A stretch of DNA of 64,000 nt from Limonium bicolor (GCA_023374045.1 CM041779.1:295130167-295194166); one strand, 5' to 3'. Positions 11,640-24,318 are shown, counted from the first letter of the stretch. Numbers and translations are program-made. Notes: generated by a model from the sequence alone, not told the origin.

Positions 11640-13727
11640 TCATTTGTTAGTTTTGGGAACCCAGATATACTTGGGTTCCCTTTTCGAGCCAGACTGTTTC
11701 AATTTTTCTCGTGCTTCAAGTATCAGTTTAACACGTTTGACATTAAAAGAGAGATCTCTATTCAGTTTATCACATGCACTGTCACGATGTCCAAGACTCC
11801 CGCAGTAGCCACAAATCTTGGTTGGTGGAAGATTGACGTATTTCTGTTGTCCTTTCCACCAGGAGTCGAATTTTTTTTCTTGATATCGTTTGACTCTGTT
11901 GTCGGATTTGGACATTTTTTGGGATGTCGAACTTTCCTTTGTGCCACTTGGGTGTGGATTGAGTGGATCGAACTCCGGATTGTAGATTCACAATCTGCTG
12001 AGAGAGTTGTTCTACTTTAGAGCGAAGAGTATCTCGATCTTGGCTAATTTCTTTGATTTTGGAATTGGCCCACTCAGGTAGTTCGGAGGCGGTGACTTGT
12101 TTGATAAACTTGACTGGCTTAAGGGAAAGGGCGTGTTCCTTTTCTTTCAATTTTTGAGTGAGATTTTTGATAGTGGTGTTCAAGGATATGTTTTTGGATT
12201 CAGAAGCATTAAGATCATTTTGAAGAGAACAACACTTATCAGTAAAGATGGTGAGGTCTTGTTTGAGGGAGTCGATCAGGGTGAGAGACTCTTTCTGGTC
12301 ACCCTGTTCAAACTGAGTTTGTTCTAAGGTATCATGAAGTTCCTTTTGAAGGGAATCAACATGACGCCTTGAATCTTGCAGATCTAACCTGAGAGAACAA
12401 GAGATGGTTTTGTGTTCCTCAGCTTCATCCCTTAGGGCATACATAAGACCTTTTGAGATTTCGAGTTCCTCAGATAGCTCGTTTATCTTGCTGGTAAGAC
12501 TTGCTTTGAGAGAGTTGTTCTCGGAGACAATTTTAGCAATTAAAGTCATAAATCCCATGGGAGAAATACGGTAAAGGTCTGTTTCAAGATGAGAACGAGT
12601 TACCTCATTATCAGGGATCATGGACTCCGTCGTATCATGTGCCATGAGACATACTAGGCCGCTGGACTCTGTGTCTGGATCATCGGAGTCTGAATCACCC
12701 CAGCCAACAGCCGCCATCAGCGATCTCCCTTGAGGTTTTCCATACTGATTCTTGAGTAAGGGACATTCCTTCTTGAAGTGACCGGGTTTGTTGCAGTTAA
12801 AGCAAGTTACGGAGCTGAAGGATTGTTTGGAGGGGTTTGAGAACGACCGACTCTGACGATTTGGTTGGTTACGCATGAATTTTCGGAAGTTCTTGACTAT
12901 GAAGACGAAGTCTTCCATAGTCTCAGCCTCACTTTCTTCAACAATAATATCTACCAGCTCTGCCCTAGCTTGTCTGATTTGAGTATCAGCGACATAGGCT
13001 CCTTCTTGAGTGAACTGAGTTGAATTAACCTGCAAGGCTTGGTCATTCAAAGTAGTAGACTTACTAGAAGAGGGAGAAGAAGTAATACCACACTTCTTTC
13101 GAACATTCTTCTTGTATTTATCTACAGATTGTAGATAGGAACCTAGGTCTTGACAGCTCCATTTGGATAAATCCTTGCATGCTTTGGTAGAGATTACCGT
13201 TTCTGCCCATCTTCTCTCAGACTGTCCAGCAACTTGTGCAAGACACTCTCTCTATCTGGCAAGATGCTGACTTCCTGCATAGTAGTGGTTAGTAAATAGA
13301 AACGATCAAGCACTTCTTCTAGAGACTCACCGGGTTTCTGTAGGAAGTTTTCATAGTCCATTCGAAGTTCTTGAGCTTTGCATTTCTTTAGCTCAGTGAC
13401 TCCTTCGTGAGTTGCTTGAAGGAGTGTCCAGATCTCATTAGCAGACTTACAGTGGTTGACTCTCCTTTGTTCTGGGATGGACAGGCAAGTGTATATTGCG
13501 CGTGATGCTTGACGATTCAGCTCGTACCTCTTGCGATCTGCAGCAGTCCATGTGGATCGGTCTGGATTGACTGCAAGATCTCCTCCAGTGACTATTTCCC
13601 AAAGCTCGGAGTTGACAGACTCAATGTGTTGCTCGATCTCATTTTTCCAGTGGTCGTAGTTGGTGGAGGTGAGTCTGGGATGCTCGAAGTGCATTTTGTT
13701 GTTTTGATTGGCGAAGAGGTCTGCCAT
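11640..13727 (-). pseudogene. Copia gag with zinc knuckles and coiled coil
   Basis: Three pieces in alternating frames: 13727-13194, 13050-11782 and 11915-11640. The first starts MADLFANQNNKMHFEHPRL and is a UBN2/DUF4219-type copia Gag capsid (TSTNYDHWKNEIEQ, ANEIWTLLQATHEG, MDYENFLQKPGESLEEVLDRF). The second has the CCHC knuckle CFNCNKPGHFKKEC, an acidic Ser/Asp stretch and about 200 residues of predicted coiled coil. The third has another knuckle, CGYCGSLGHRDSAC. Two frameshifts (about 13190-13050 and 11900) break the ORF. The ATG at 13727 lies about 30 bases past the PBS and is the natural start. Two CCHC boxes and the coiled coil support SIRE/Maximus. Confidence 0.85.
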
Positions 13728-13759
13728 TGCTTCGTTGATTGACCGTTAGCCTAAGCAAG

Positions 13760-13771
13760 GCTCTGATACCA
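13760..13771 (-). other. Primer-binding site, initiator tRNA-Met
   Basis: The minus strand reads TGGTATCAGAGC, complementary to the 3' end of plant initiator tRNA-Met, 2 bases from the end of the 5' LTR. Confidence 0.95.
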
Positions 13772-13773
13772 CG

Positions 13774-14586
13774 TGTAGGATCGGGTGGCTAACTCAAACC
13801 AATCAAAGGTGTGAGTCTAAGGATTGGTTTGACTCAACAACCTTCGTAAGTAGAAACACTCTGTGATGTAGAAGCACTCTATCGAATTAACTAAACTAAG
13901 GGAGCGGAAGACTTTTGCGGTAATTATAGCAAAACAATGGAAAGAGAGAAGGACTCTATGGAACTCAGCAAGGTACACAAATAAGCTATTTCATTTCCTG
14001 GTCAAACAAAATAACTTACAAATGCCCACTAAGTAGAAAGGATCTACTTAGCGGTTTTCACTCACTTACCCAACACACTCTCTAATCAGAACAATGGTAA
14101 GCGTAATGAAACTAGGAACTTCCTAGGAAGAGTCTATCTTTAGGTGCTAACTAACTAGGTACGTATTCTCTCTCCTTTTCGACTACAATGCGATTCTCTT
14201 CTCTCTCTAAGCTCTGAAATAATCCTCGATGCAAGCACACAAAAACTGTCTATTACATGTCTTATTTATACTCTAAGTTCAGCAACGGGTCGAAGGAGTT
14301 AGTTCCAAAAATACCGGAACTAACTTAGTGGACAACTTCCAACGGCTCTTACTTGGTCTTCTTACTTGGGCCGCGATCTTCGGTGTTGAGGAAGAGCTTC
14401 GTGACCGTTGAGGCGCTTAAGGTGTTCCGAGTTGACTCCTGATTTTTCGCAACAACATGGTAGAGTCCATGGAGTTTTCTTTGTTGCGCGGACTCCATCG
14501 CAGAAGCTCGCTCTTTGTGTCTGTCAAATGATGATCGACTCTGTCTTGGTGAAAGGCTATCTCTGCAACACTCCGATGTCCCAACA
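13774..14586 (-). repeat. 5' LTR of the SIRE-type copia
   Basis: 813 bp, same ends as the copy at 5227-6033; directly followed by the TSD TGTTT (14587-14591). Confidence 0.95.
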
Positions 14587-15874
14587 TGTTTTAATAAGAA
14601 TTTACCTTTTATGCCAAGAGGAAAAACTGGCTTCCCCGCTTGATGATTTGATCAAAGGAATATGGTTCTGGGGATTTGGTAATACACTAGATTCGAGTAT
14701 AGGTTATAACAGATATTGGATTAGTTGTATGGTGGTCAAGAGAAAATGTAGTACTCACCACGTCACAAAGTTTGATAAGATAAAATTTGGAAAATGACAA
14801 TTATGTGATTGTTTGATATTTGACGTAGGAGGTCGAACTTGATCCTGGTCGGATCAGGGAAACCCAAACACAAAATGGAGTGGAAGGATAGTTCAACATT
14901 GACGCTGACTCCGTCAGGGTTGAATGATTCCTGAGACTCCCTACAAGTGGTCACAAATATCTTTGTGATAAGTAAATATTTATTTTTAATTTTAATATAA
15001 AATTTTATTAATGAAGTATATGAGTTGTAGAAAGTGTAAGTTAAGAATTAAGCTGTCCAGGTTATCCTGAAGAGATTAAATAGCGACTCCGCGTATGTCG
15101 TAAAAATAGTCAACTGTGAAGGGAATAATAATTGTTATTATACATGAGCCATGTTGATAAGTTAAAAATGAGATTAAGAGACATTTACCTATAATAAAAG
15201 TATTCTCAAGCTACCTTCTAAGTTATGGCCATATTGCCATCTGGAGGGAAAGATCGACTTTCATGTTTTTCTTTATGAATTCAAACCCAATATATTAAAT
15301 AGGAACCTACCTATACGCATGGTAGAATATAAAGAGTAGAAACATTATACTAATACTCACATGAGTTGATTCACAACCGCAAGAACATGTTCAATTGAGA
15401 GGAAACTGTACCTTGTTAGAAACCTTAGCGGGAACCCTACTATGGTATACCTGATGAACATACGATAGTAACCGTGTATGTACTACCGACAATTGGTGAA
15501 TCAATAATATCAAGACTTTATATATTATACATAAAATGCACGACTCGACCATAGCTCATAAACCAAATATGGTGACAGTAAACTCAAATACCAGAATCAC
15601 AAGATGATGATCTGTAGATCAAAGGGAGGGATTTTAAGTATGCCACAATATTAACACAAGACCCGAGCGCCGACGATTACAACTACAAGAGGCGATTAAT
15701 GGAAGTGTGTTACACACGATAGTTTAAACAAGCCATGCGATAAAATTGGCAACTTACAAGATAGTAGATCACCTTCACCCATACACACAGGATTCAAATA
15801 TAAAAGCATACTAATGCACTATGGAACATGTCAGAGAATGCATAGATTCTTGGGGGCTATACCTCGTAAACGGA
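14587..15874. other. Unassigned sequence right of the copia insertion
   Basis: Starts with the TSD TGTTT. A/T-rich, no recognisable domain. It passes without a visible boundary into the integrase-tail fragment on the plus strand, so it probably belongs to the same decayed element. Confidence 0.4.
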
Positions 15875-16329
15875 CAGAAGTCATATGCTGATGTCCGTAG
15901 GAGAGACCTCGAGTTCGTAGTAGGCAATCGAGTCTTCCTTAGAGTTTCACCTATGAAGGGAGTTTTCAGATTTGGGCAGAAGGACAAGCTTAGCCCGAAG
16001 TATGTAGGACCGTACCTTATTACGGAGCGAGTGAGCCCATTAGCCTACATATTAGATTTACCTGTTAAGCTTGGGAGAGTGCTTCACATTCTCAACTAAA
16101 GCAGTATGTGCCTCACCTGTCACATATCTTAGAGCCCGAGACACTCGAGCTAGATCCTACACTTAGATATGAGGAGACCCCAGTTCGCATTTTAGACTCC
16201 AAGACTAGGGAGACCAGGAATAAGACCATTAGAATGGTCAAGGTTCTTTGGTCAAACCACGACATTGAGGAGGTGACATGGGAGTTAGAAGACTCCATGC
16301 GAGACAAGTATCCAACACTTTTCTCTTAG
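15875..16329 (+). pseudogene. Chromovirus integrase C-terminus and chromodomain remnant
   Basis: 15875-16099 encodes QKSYADVRRRDLEF, VFLRVSPMKGVFRFG and KYVGPYLITERV, the integrase C-terminal domain with GPY/F motif. After a frameshift near 16090-16107, 16108-16329 encodes the tail with ETPVRILDSKTRETRNKT and MVKVLWSNHDIEEVTWELED, the Tekay-type chromodomain. It matches the integrase end of the element at 31111-49851 closely (same order, about 150 residues). The upstream codons (15821-15874) do not match integrase, and no core, RNase H or RT is found on this side, so only the pol tail remains. Confidence 0.85.
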
Positions 16330-17071
16330 TTTTGTGTATACTTGTGGGGGGTACATGGGCGTAACCCATTTTAAGGGGGGTAGAGCACCACATGCGAGTT
16401 GCATATCCGCAGTCTGTACTGGTTTAGTATTTGGTTGATTTTGTTTGATTTTTGCGCATGTGTGCAATTGGTTGAATGGTTATGGATGTGTTCTATGTAA
16501 CACTTGGTTATTGATATGTCCTATGTGACTTTTGGATGGTTATTGTTGTGTCCTATGTGACACTTGAATGGTTATGGTTGTGTTCTATGTAATACTTGGT
16601 ATTGATGTGTCCTATGTGACACTTGGATGATTATTGTTGTGTTCTATCTAACACTTGGATGGTTAATAAAAGTACACTTATTTACTTTACAGTATATTCA
16701 TTCCTATTGTAATCACACAACAAATTTACTGCCAAGGGTTTACGCTTCTGCACTCTGTAGGACTGAGTGTTTTGGTATTGCACTTGTGTAGTGATGACCT
16801 AGTGGGATAGCTAGGAAGTTGGGACACTTATTTACTTTACAGCATCTATCAAGTTACTTATGTTATGATTACATTGTTTTCCATGAGCAGGGATATGTGT
16901 ATGTACGAATTGCATACACTCAGATTACTGATGGAATGTGGAGGTGTCAATATAGTATTGGCACCCAGGAATGATAAGCATACAAGGAATAGATACGAGG
17001 AACTTGATCACATAAGATATGTAAGTAGAAGTTATGACTTCGGGACAAAGTCCTTTTAAGCGGGGGTAGAC
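16330..17071 (+). other. 3' untranslated region with two polypurine tracts
   Basis: Between the integrase stop and the 3' LTR. A polypurine tract TTTTAAGGGGGGTAGA lies 40 bases after the stop (16369-16384) and a similar one, with one extra C, ends at the LTR (17054-17070). A block at 16681-16840 is homologous, in inverse orientation, to about 24640-24760, linking this element to the minus-strand non-autonomous relative. Confidence 0.7.
16476..16670 (+). repeat. Short tandem repeat, about 40 bp unit, five copies
   Basis: Diverged copies of a unit containing TGTCCTATGTGACACTTGGA and TGGTTATTG. It sits in the 3' untranslated part of the plus-strand Tekay relative. Confidence 0.75.
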
Positions 17072-17329
17072 TGAAATACCCCTAACCTTTAAATAATTAA
17101 ATAATGGTAAATATATATTATCTAGGGCATTACTAAACCCTGAGAAAAGTATATAAACGGTTAGGCGTTAAAAACACACCTAAACTCCTTAAGGTCACAA
17201 ACGAGCGTTAAGTCGGACCTTAAGCAAATCAAGTTATATAAGCTATAAACCTCATAAAAAGTTAATCAAGGATCATTATATGACCCTTAGAACACAGGAC
17301 CTCATCTAAAACTAAGTAAAAATACAAAA

Positions 17330-17700
17330 TGCCCGGAGTTCCCTTAAAGGCCCTTAAGGCCCGAATGTCCCGGAAATACTTCATAGGATGAAGTAAAGCT
17401 TTACACTTCATTACAAATGCACCATAACACTTTATTAAACATATAAGATGAAGTCCTCAAGCTAAATTCTCAGTTAAAGACAAAGTGCTCGGAGGTTCCC
17501 GATGGGGGCCCCATAAACCCCTGGAAGTGCCCCGGAGAGGTACCGAAGTGGCACAAACTCCAATATAAATCATTCTAAGAGTTCCTATCATCAATATTTA
17601 CCATTCTAAATTGAATGCTCGAGCTAATTTTTCAAAAATACACAAAGTGCTCGGGGGAATTTCTTAACGCTCCTTTTTGCCCCGAGAGTGTCCCGGTAGC
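17330..17700 (+). repeat. Diverged tandem repeat, about 158 bp unit, three copies
   Basis: CTCGG/CCCGG-centred blocks at about 17332, 17489 and 17648, each preceded by an AAA(T/G)ACA-AAGTGCTCGG-like segment and ending in GTCCCGG or GCCCCGG. Located 0.26-0.63 kb into the LTR. Confidence 0.5.
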
Positions 17701-18959
17701 CCGAAAATTGAGTTATGAGTCAATATAACCCCATATAACTCAATGTAACACCTTAATATATTATTATTGACTATAAAAAATGTCAGTAAACACTTGGAAC
17801 TCATAGCGGCTAATTATTTTCCAGAAAATCCTTAAAGCACAAAAACGCACCTTTGGGTGTCATAAAAATGCGTTCTACGCAATTATGTTGAAGTTTTTGA
17901 GGAGCCACGAGTTGATAATCTTAAAAGGGGATAAATTTATCATCTAAATAAATTAATTCCAGTTCTAAACTCATAGCATAAACAGGGCCGCTTTTGTCAT
18001 AAAAAAGGTACCTAAAATCAGTATTTTTACCTTAGAACTTTCATCTTTTACCTTAGTATAAATGTACCCAATAAATGCTGGAACCTATTACATGTTATAA
18101 TATGGTCTTAATAAAATATATTGTGACATGAATCAAATTAAAAATAAGTCCCATTCGACCCCTATTGTATGCGCCATTTAGGGTATATTTTGGACTAGTT
18201 TAGCTTAAAATCATGTCTTATGGATGGTGACTCATCCCTACCTATACTATATGATAATGTAACAAGTAATTGCAGTCAAAGAAGACCTCCATTACTGATT
18301 TCCCTGCAAGAAACAACAAATAATAAGTTAGGAAAAGTCATAAGAATTTAAATACACAAAAGTAAGTTCCTAGATCTAGCTTTATACCATGTGCAAACAA
18401 ACAAACAAAACAGCCATGTTCTATCCTATGGGGCTGCCGATAATGTGCAGGAAAATGGGGAGTTTGATTGCTACATTATAGTCAAATAAATCAGCCACCT
18501 AACAATGCACATGTCTATGTTCAAAATAAGCAAAAATCAAATGGCCTTCTAGCCTATAATTGCCGATTTCAAGAGGGGATAAAGCAAGTTTGATTGCTCT
18601 ATAATTAATCAAATAAGACATCTACCAACCTAGCATGTTCTCATGTTTCAAATACAAAGAAAATCAGTTGCCTACTCACACATTCATTACCGTAAGATAC
18701 AAAGAGATACAAGGACAAATTAACTTAAAAAAATTCTAAAGAAATACCTTACCTAAATTCCTAGCACTCTTGTCTTGTCTTCTTCTTTCAATTATCAAAC
18801 AAAGCCTTCATTATTCTTTAGCAACCAGCCGAAAGTCTAGCACCAATTAAGGGATTTATTGAGCCAAACAAACAATGAATAAACAAAGGAAAAGATTAGT
18901 CAAATTTAACATTGTTTTATCAAAAGAGAAACTCTCTCATTTCCATTCCTTAAGCCATA

Positions 18960-20176
18960 ATAACGGTGGCCATCGGGTCCGGTTCTACTCGGAACCGGCG
19001 GTTCTCCCCGGAACTGATTGGAACCGGAATTGGCCGAGAACCGGTGGGAGCCGGAACCGAACCGCCTCAGCCGGTTCCGAATACGAATACATGTTTTGAG
19101 TTTCGGGCTCGAACCGGGCCTGGAACCGGAACCGCCTGGAACCATCGTTGGATTCAAAACCGGGAACCGGAACCGGTTGAAGTTACCGTTGGAATCGAGC
19201 CAAAACGATGTCGTTTTGGGTCTCGGGTGCGCGCTCCTCTGAAGAAACTAGCCGTTGGATGATTATATTAACTTTTATTTTAGTTTTGATGATGATGATG
19301 GTGATATAGATGTTCTTAAGTGGTGGCAAGCACATGAAGCCAAGTTTCCAATCCTTTCAAAGATAGCCCGAGATGTGCTAGCAATTCCAGCATCAACCGT
19401 GACTTTAGAGTCGGTGTTTAGTGCGGGCAAACGAGTATTGGATGAAAAGAGATCAAGCCTTGCATCGGACTCAATCAAGGTTTGTGTTGAGAAGTATGAT
19501 TGGGACTTAGCCGAGCTTAGATCCCAAGCACGTGCATTGCAATATGAAGGCCACCATGATGATTGGTATGAGATGAATGAGGATAACACCACTTAGGACT
19601 TCTACCTTGATTTTAGAATGTATTAGTAAGTTAGTATTTCTTTCTTTCCATGTAATCTTTTTTTAAGACTTGCAAATTGAAATCATGTAACCTCTTAGTA
19701 GCTGTACTCTTTTTCCTTATTAGGGTTTTCCCAATGGGTTTTTACCTAATAAGGTTTTAATGAGGCAGTGAATCATATAATAAAATTCTCTTTGTTCCTT
19801 ATTTTTTGTAAATTCAATAAAAATTCCTAAGTCATTGTTTCTTACACATTTAAGATTATAAACTTGAAGAATAACCTATCTAGGAGTAAAGTGGATGAAA
19901 AGAGCAACGTGTGCGCTCAAACGGATCTCAAATCGGAGCTAAAATGAAGTAACTGGAGCCGATCGAATCTTTCCGGAACCGCTCCGGAACCGGTCGGAAC
20001 CGGTCGGAACCGATCAGAACCGAAACCGGAACCGGCCGGAACCGGTTTTTTGACCGAATCCGAAGCGAATCCAGATTTCAGAACTGGAACCGGAACCGGA
20101 ACCGCCCTGACCGGTTCCGAATACGAATACACATTTTCCGGAACCGGAACCGGTGGAACCGGACCCGTGGCCACCA
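18960..20176 (+). mobile_element. Internally deleted hAT transposon
   Basis: Flanked by the direct repeat TTAAGCCATA (18950-18959 and 20177-20186), consistent with an 8-bp hAT TSD extended by chance. The ends are imperfect inverted repeats: CGGTGGCCATCGGGTCCGGTTC on the left, and the complement of GAACCGGACCCGTGGCCACCATT on the right. Both subterminal regions (about 18975-19200 and 19960-20165) are packed with GGAACCGG motifs. Only the end of the transposase remains between them. Confidence 0.8.
19255..19596 (+). pseudogene. hAT transposase C-terminal (dimerisation) domain remnant
   Basis: About 110 codons matching the hAT C-terminal dimerisation domain: DVLKWWQAHEAKFPILSKIA, RDVLAIPASTVTLESVFSAG and LDEKRSSLASDSI followed by a Y/D-W motif. 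The N-terminal BED finger and RNase H-like catalytic core are missing; upstream sequence passes straight into the GGAACC-rich subterminal region, so an internal deletion removed the 5' part. Not functional alone. The downstream TAG fits the native C-terminus. Confidence 0.88.
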
Positions 20177-21861
20177 TTAAGCCATACGTAGGCTTCATTC
20201 TCATTTGCCCCTTCACTCAGCCGATTGGTAAGGCTCTCTTCTCCTCTCTTTTCTTCTTCATTTGTTAGTTAATTCCTTATAGCTTCAAAGCTCCATTAAT
20301 GGTGTTCTAAGTTCTAACACCATTTCAATGTAATTTCCTAGCTAATTCTCCTAAGTCTTGAAGCAAGAATCATCCTAACAAACCTACAAGAATTCACCAA
20401 GCATAAGTGTTCCAAGGAGGTTCCTAGATTCAACAACAACACAAGGAATAACAAGATCAAGTTAAGGTATATTTTCATGTTGAAAATCTTGGTAAAATAC
20501 CCTAAGGTCATTACCGAAAATTATGAACTCCTAAGCTAAGGTTTTCTTCATTATTTCGTGAAGGAAATTTAGATCTACAACCATCTCAAGGTCTACCGAA
20601 AATTCCTTGAAAAATTCCTAAGGTAAACTCTTGTAAAACTACTCCAAATCTTATTTATAAATCTTTGTTAGAAGTCTAACAAATGGATCTCCTAAATATG
20701 TACAAGGAGAGCAAATTCTCTTCATCAAAATAGCATTTGAAGAGCTTGGAATTCAAGGAGAAATCAAGTACAAGAATTATCTTGATTTAAGGAGTAAGTT
20801 TCTATAATTAAGGTTTATTAAGTTTAAGCTTGATTTAAGCTTCAAACTTTGGTATAAAAAATTATGTATAACCTCTAAATAAATTAAGGCCGAAATACTA
20901 TGGGTTATAATGTCAAGAAAATAACTTGTAACATATAAGGTAAGATTATTGCTTTAAGGTATTAATTTGTGTCACAAGAATTAAATTATGATACATATAA
21001 ATATAGGCCGAAATATCTAAGCATAAAATGTTCTATTTTGAGTTTATAATCATTCTAAGTCATTAGCATAATTTTTAGAAGTGTTATATGGCTTATATAC
21101 ATTTATATGTATTTATTATAAAGTTTAAATCAAGTTTTGAAACTATATGGTATAGAATAATTAAAGCCGAGAATTAAATGTGTTAATTGGTGATTTTCGA
21201 AATATATAAGCATATTAGATTTTATTATAAATTTTGGGAACATTAAAAATAGCTACAAGTATTTAAATGACTAGTTTATTAAGTTATGTGGCTAAAATGT
21301 AAATTTTGTAAAGTTTAGTGTACAAATAATAAAAGCCGAGAGCTTAAGGGTCTATTTGGTATAATTATAATATAATATAAGGTAGGAATTAATATTATGA
21401 ATTTTGGTGAATTTAAATAAGTGTTTAAGTGTTAAAATAACATTTAATAAAGTTTTGGGGCTATTTTATAATTTAAGGAAAGTTTGGAGGAAAACCGAAT
21501 TACTTATGATTTTATGGGTATATTAAAGTATTAATTATGAAATTAAGTCTTGGTCAAAGTGTTGACCAAAAACTTTGGATTAAAATGATTTATGACATAA
21601 AATATTAAGCTTATAAAAGTTATGGGGTGAATATGTAATTTATTGAAATTAATATATAAAACCGAATTGGACAAGTGGTGGAAATGTAATTTATAAAAGT
21701 ATATGGGTCATTTCGGTTATTTAAGATAATTAAATATTAAAACTATAGTTTATAAGTTAATATGTAACTTATATAAAGTTTTGGGGTTAAATTGTAAATA
21801 TATGAGAATTATATGTCAAGACCGAAAATAATTGTGGTCATTCGGTAATTTATAAAAATTA

Positions 21862-22364
21862 GAGTAAATTACTCAGAACCCCCTTGAGGATTTAGGATAT
21901 TACAGTTAACCCCCTTGTGTTTATTATAATTACTGGTAACCACCTCGAGGTTAAGGTATCTTTGACTATGAGCCCCCAAACTATAACTCAGTTATTAGGA
22001 AGTTAACTACGTGTTGGCCTATCAGCTTAATCACATTAATAATGTCTGAATGAACAAAAAATACTACTTAATCTGCATTGTTATTTTCCTAAAAATGTCA
22101 ACCTTGTCTCGAAAATGCATCTAAAGTGGGATGAGAGAGAGTTAAACGATGTTGATTAAGCTGTTTTGTTGTCCAGCCTAGCATTATTTATGTGATTAAG
22201 TTGATAGATCAACACGTGGTTAACTTTCTAATAGCAGAGTTATTGTTTGGGGGCTCATAGTCAAAGATACCTTAACCTTGAGGTGGTTACCAATAATTAT
22301 GATAAACACAAGGGGGTTAACTGTAATATCCCAAATCCTCAAGGGGGTTCTGAGTAATTTACTC
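21862..22364. mobile_element. 503-bp long-TIR MITE, Mutator type
   Basis: Bounded by the perfect 9-bp direct repeat TAAAAATTA (21853-21861 and 22365-22373). The ends are long inverted repeats of about 170 bp starting GAGTAAATTACTCAGAACCC and ending with the near-complement GGGTTCTGAGTAATTTACTC. No coding capacity. Long TIRs plus a 9-bp TSD are the signature of Mutator-type non-autonomous elements. Confidence 0.85.
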
Positions 22365-24318
22365 TAAAAATTAATATATTTGTTTTGCAATTTCCGAAGG
22401 TTAGTATGGATAATTAGTAAATTATAAAGGTTTTATGGTTATTTGGTAATTTATAAAAATTAGATTGTAATTACCGAAAGTAATATGGATATTTAGTAAA
22501 TTATAAAGTTATATGGTCATTTAGTAATTTATAAAAGTTGGAGTATTTGAATTGTAATTACCGAAAAGATATATGTGGTTATTTGGTAAATTACAAAAGT
22601 TAATGTGTCCAAAATATAAATACTGAAATTATAAGGTTAGTTTGGTAATTTAATAAAGAAAGGAATTAAAGTTAAGTAATATGATATATTATGGGATGTA
22701 ATATAAAGTTTATAAAATAAATATGGTTATAATAAAAATAACTAAAGGATATTGATATATGGAATAAGTGAAAATAATTATGAATATATGATTTATGAAA
22801 TAAAGATATACAATACAATGGAAATTCATTATCACATGTGAATACTACATAAAATAATGAACTGATGGACTACCTAGAACCACTGTTAAATAACAGGGGG
22901 AAATAAAAGAACATACAAAGTTAGTATACAACGAGTATAAACTCTACAGTGACAGTACTGTAATATTTAGTGGGTGGTTATATTAATATTACCCGGTATT
23001 GCTTGTAAATATAATAGCGTACGGGGAAGGAATGTTAAAGCATGAATTGTCCAGCTAGCTGTTACCACGGTGAACGGTATGTTAATTGTGTGGTCTGAAC
23101 GTCCTAAGGATTTTCCTGAGGTCCAGACGTTGTGTGTTTAAATTGTTAAGAGCGATATCTGTGATTTTTGTATATGATATTGTATACTGTATTGCTCGAC
23201 ACCACTGCGTTTTATTTTATGCGAACGTCTTATGACTGGAAGTTTATACATCTAAACTGGAACAAGACTAACTGACCTTTAGGTATTATTGAACCTAACT
23301 GATGGTCGACTGTTATAGTCTTAACTCAAGGATTGGATATTGTACCATTGACAAAAGGGCTAACTTATAAAGAGAGGAATCCAGATTGTTTAGACTTTCT
23401 GGTTGCGCATCGTGGTCATTACGAGAGACTTCAATGGGGAGTCACTCAAAGGAATCCATTGTCCACATTCGACGATGGCAGAGGGCACTGCTGTTGGTGC
23501 ACAGGTTCGACCGGATCGGTCAAAATATTTATCCAAGACCATAAGGTTAGCTGGTAACGGTTCCTTTGGAACCTAGGGGACATACTGTCCATTATTAAGT
23601 TATTAAGGGTTGTCTTGACATGACGCCTGAGGTGGAATTTAATTGGAAAAGGTTAAGTGATTGGTTTAAAGGATAAGGGCCAGGTGGCCAACTAACAAGT
23701 ACAGTTAATACGCGTATCTTGTTTGGTTATTGTTATGGATTATTGGTGTTCGATTATCTGGTTGATGTTTACTATTATGTGATGTGATTTGCAGGTGAAT
23801 CTATTATGTGTTTGTTTAGCATTTAAAGTTATTATTGTTATTATTGTAAACCGGTATTTCATGTAAGGAATCTAATATCAAGATGGCTAAAATTACTTAA
23901 GGAATCTAGATGACTTAGGACTACATTTAGCATACCAGCGTTTCGATTGCTGAGCCCTTCAATGGGCAAAACATTTCAGGTTACTGAAAAGACACAAGCC
24001 AGAGTGCGGGGCACAGGGTAGCTGATGGGTTTTAATAAAGAACTCTCTTAAGTTTTCCTATGTATTGTATTAAGGAGATTGTTGTATTTCATTAGTTGCT
24101 CATTTAGTTTGGTTTGGTTTGTAATATTAAGAGTGCTCAGTATCTGTTCATCATAGCGTGAGGAGATTGTTGGAAAGAGTAAGGATGCCTTGTTACTCAT
24201 AAGGGTGAGTAACGGCGTGTAACACCAAGGATAGTTAGTTTTATTTTCCGCTGCGAATTATTATTTATTATGCTACGACTTGTGACGTTATTACAGGTTT
24301 AGGATTAGGGGTGTTACA

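Larger units (their letters stand above)
5227..14586 (-). mobile_element. Complete Ty1/copia element, SIRE/Maximus type
   Basis: About 9.36 kb, flanked by the 5-bp target-site duplication TGTTT (5222-5226 and 14587-14591). Minus-strand order: 5' LTR, initiator tRNA-Met PBS, gag with zinc knuckles and a long coiled coil, protease, integrase, RT, RNase H, an extra ORF, several polypurine tracts, 3' LTR. Integrase before RT defines copia. The long coiled-coil Gag, extra downstream ORF and multiple polypurine tracts fit the SIRE/Maximus clade. Several frameshifts make this copy defective although its LTRs are still very similar. Confidence 0.92.
17072..24318 (+). repeat. 3' LTR of the plus-strand Tekay-type element, with nested insertions
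   Basis: Starts TGAAATACCCC directly after a polypurine tract and ends TAGGGGTGTTACA, the same ends as the Tekay LTRs at 31111-35174 and 44468-48695. Removing the hAT (18960-20176) and the MITE (21862-22364) with one TSD each leaves about 5.5 kb. The base after the LTR does not begin a primer-binding site, so this is a 3' LTR; the expected TSD is TAATC. A 5' LTR starting TAATC|TGAAATACCCC was not found in the window. Confidence 0.75.

Noticed and set aside
18966..19262. 98-codon ORF rich in Gly/Pro/Arg/Glu
   Set aside because: Translation of GGAACC-type hAT subterminal repeats.
24205..24225. TGTAACACCAAGG as another LTR terminus
   Set aside because: The following sequence does not match any LTR end here; it lies within the plus-strand LTR.
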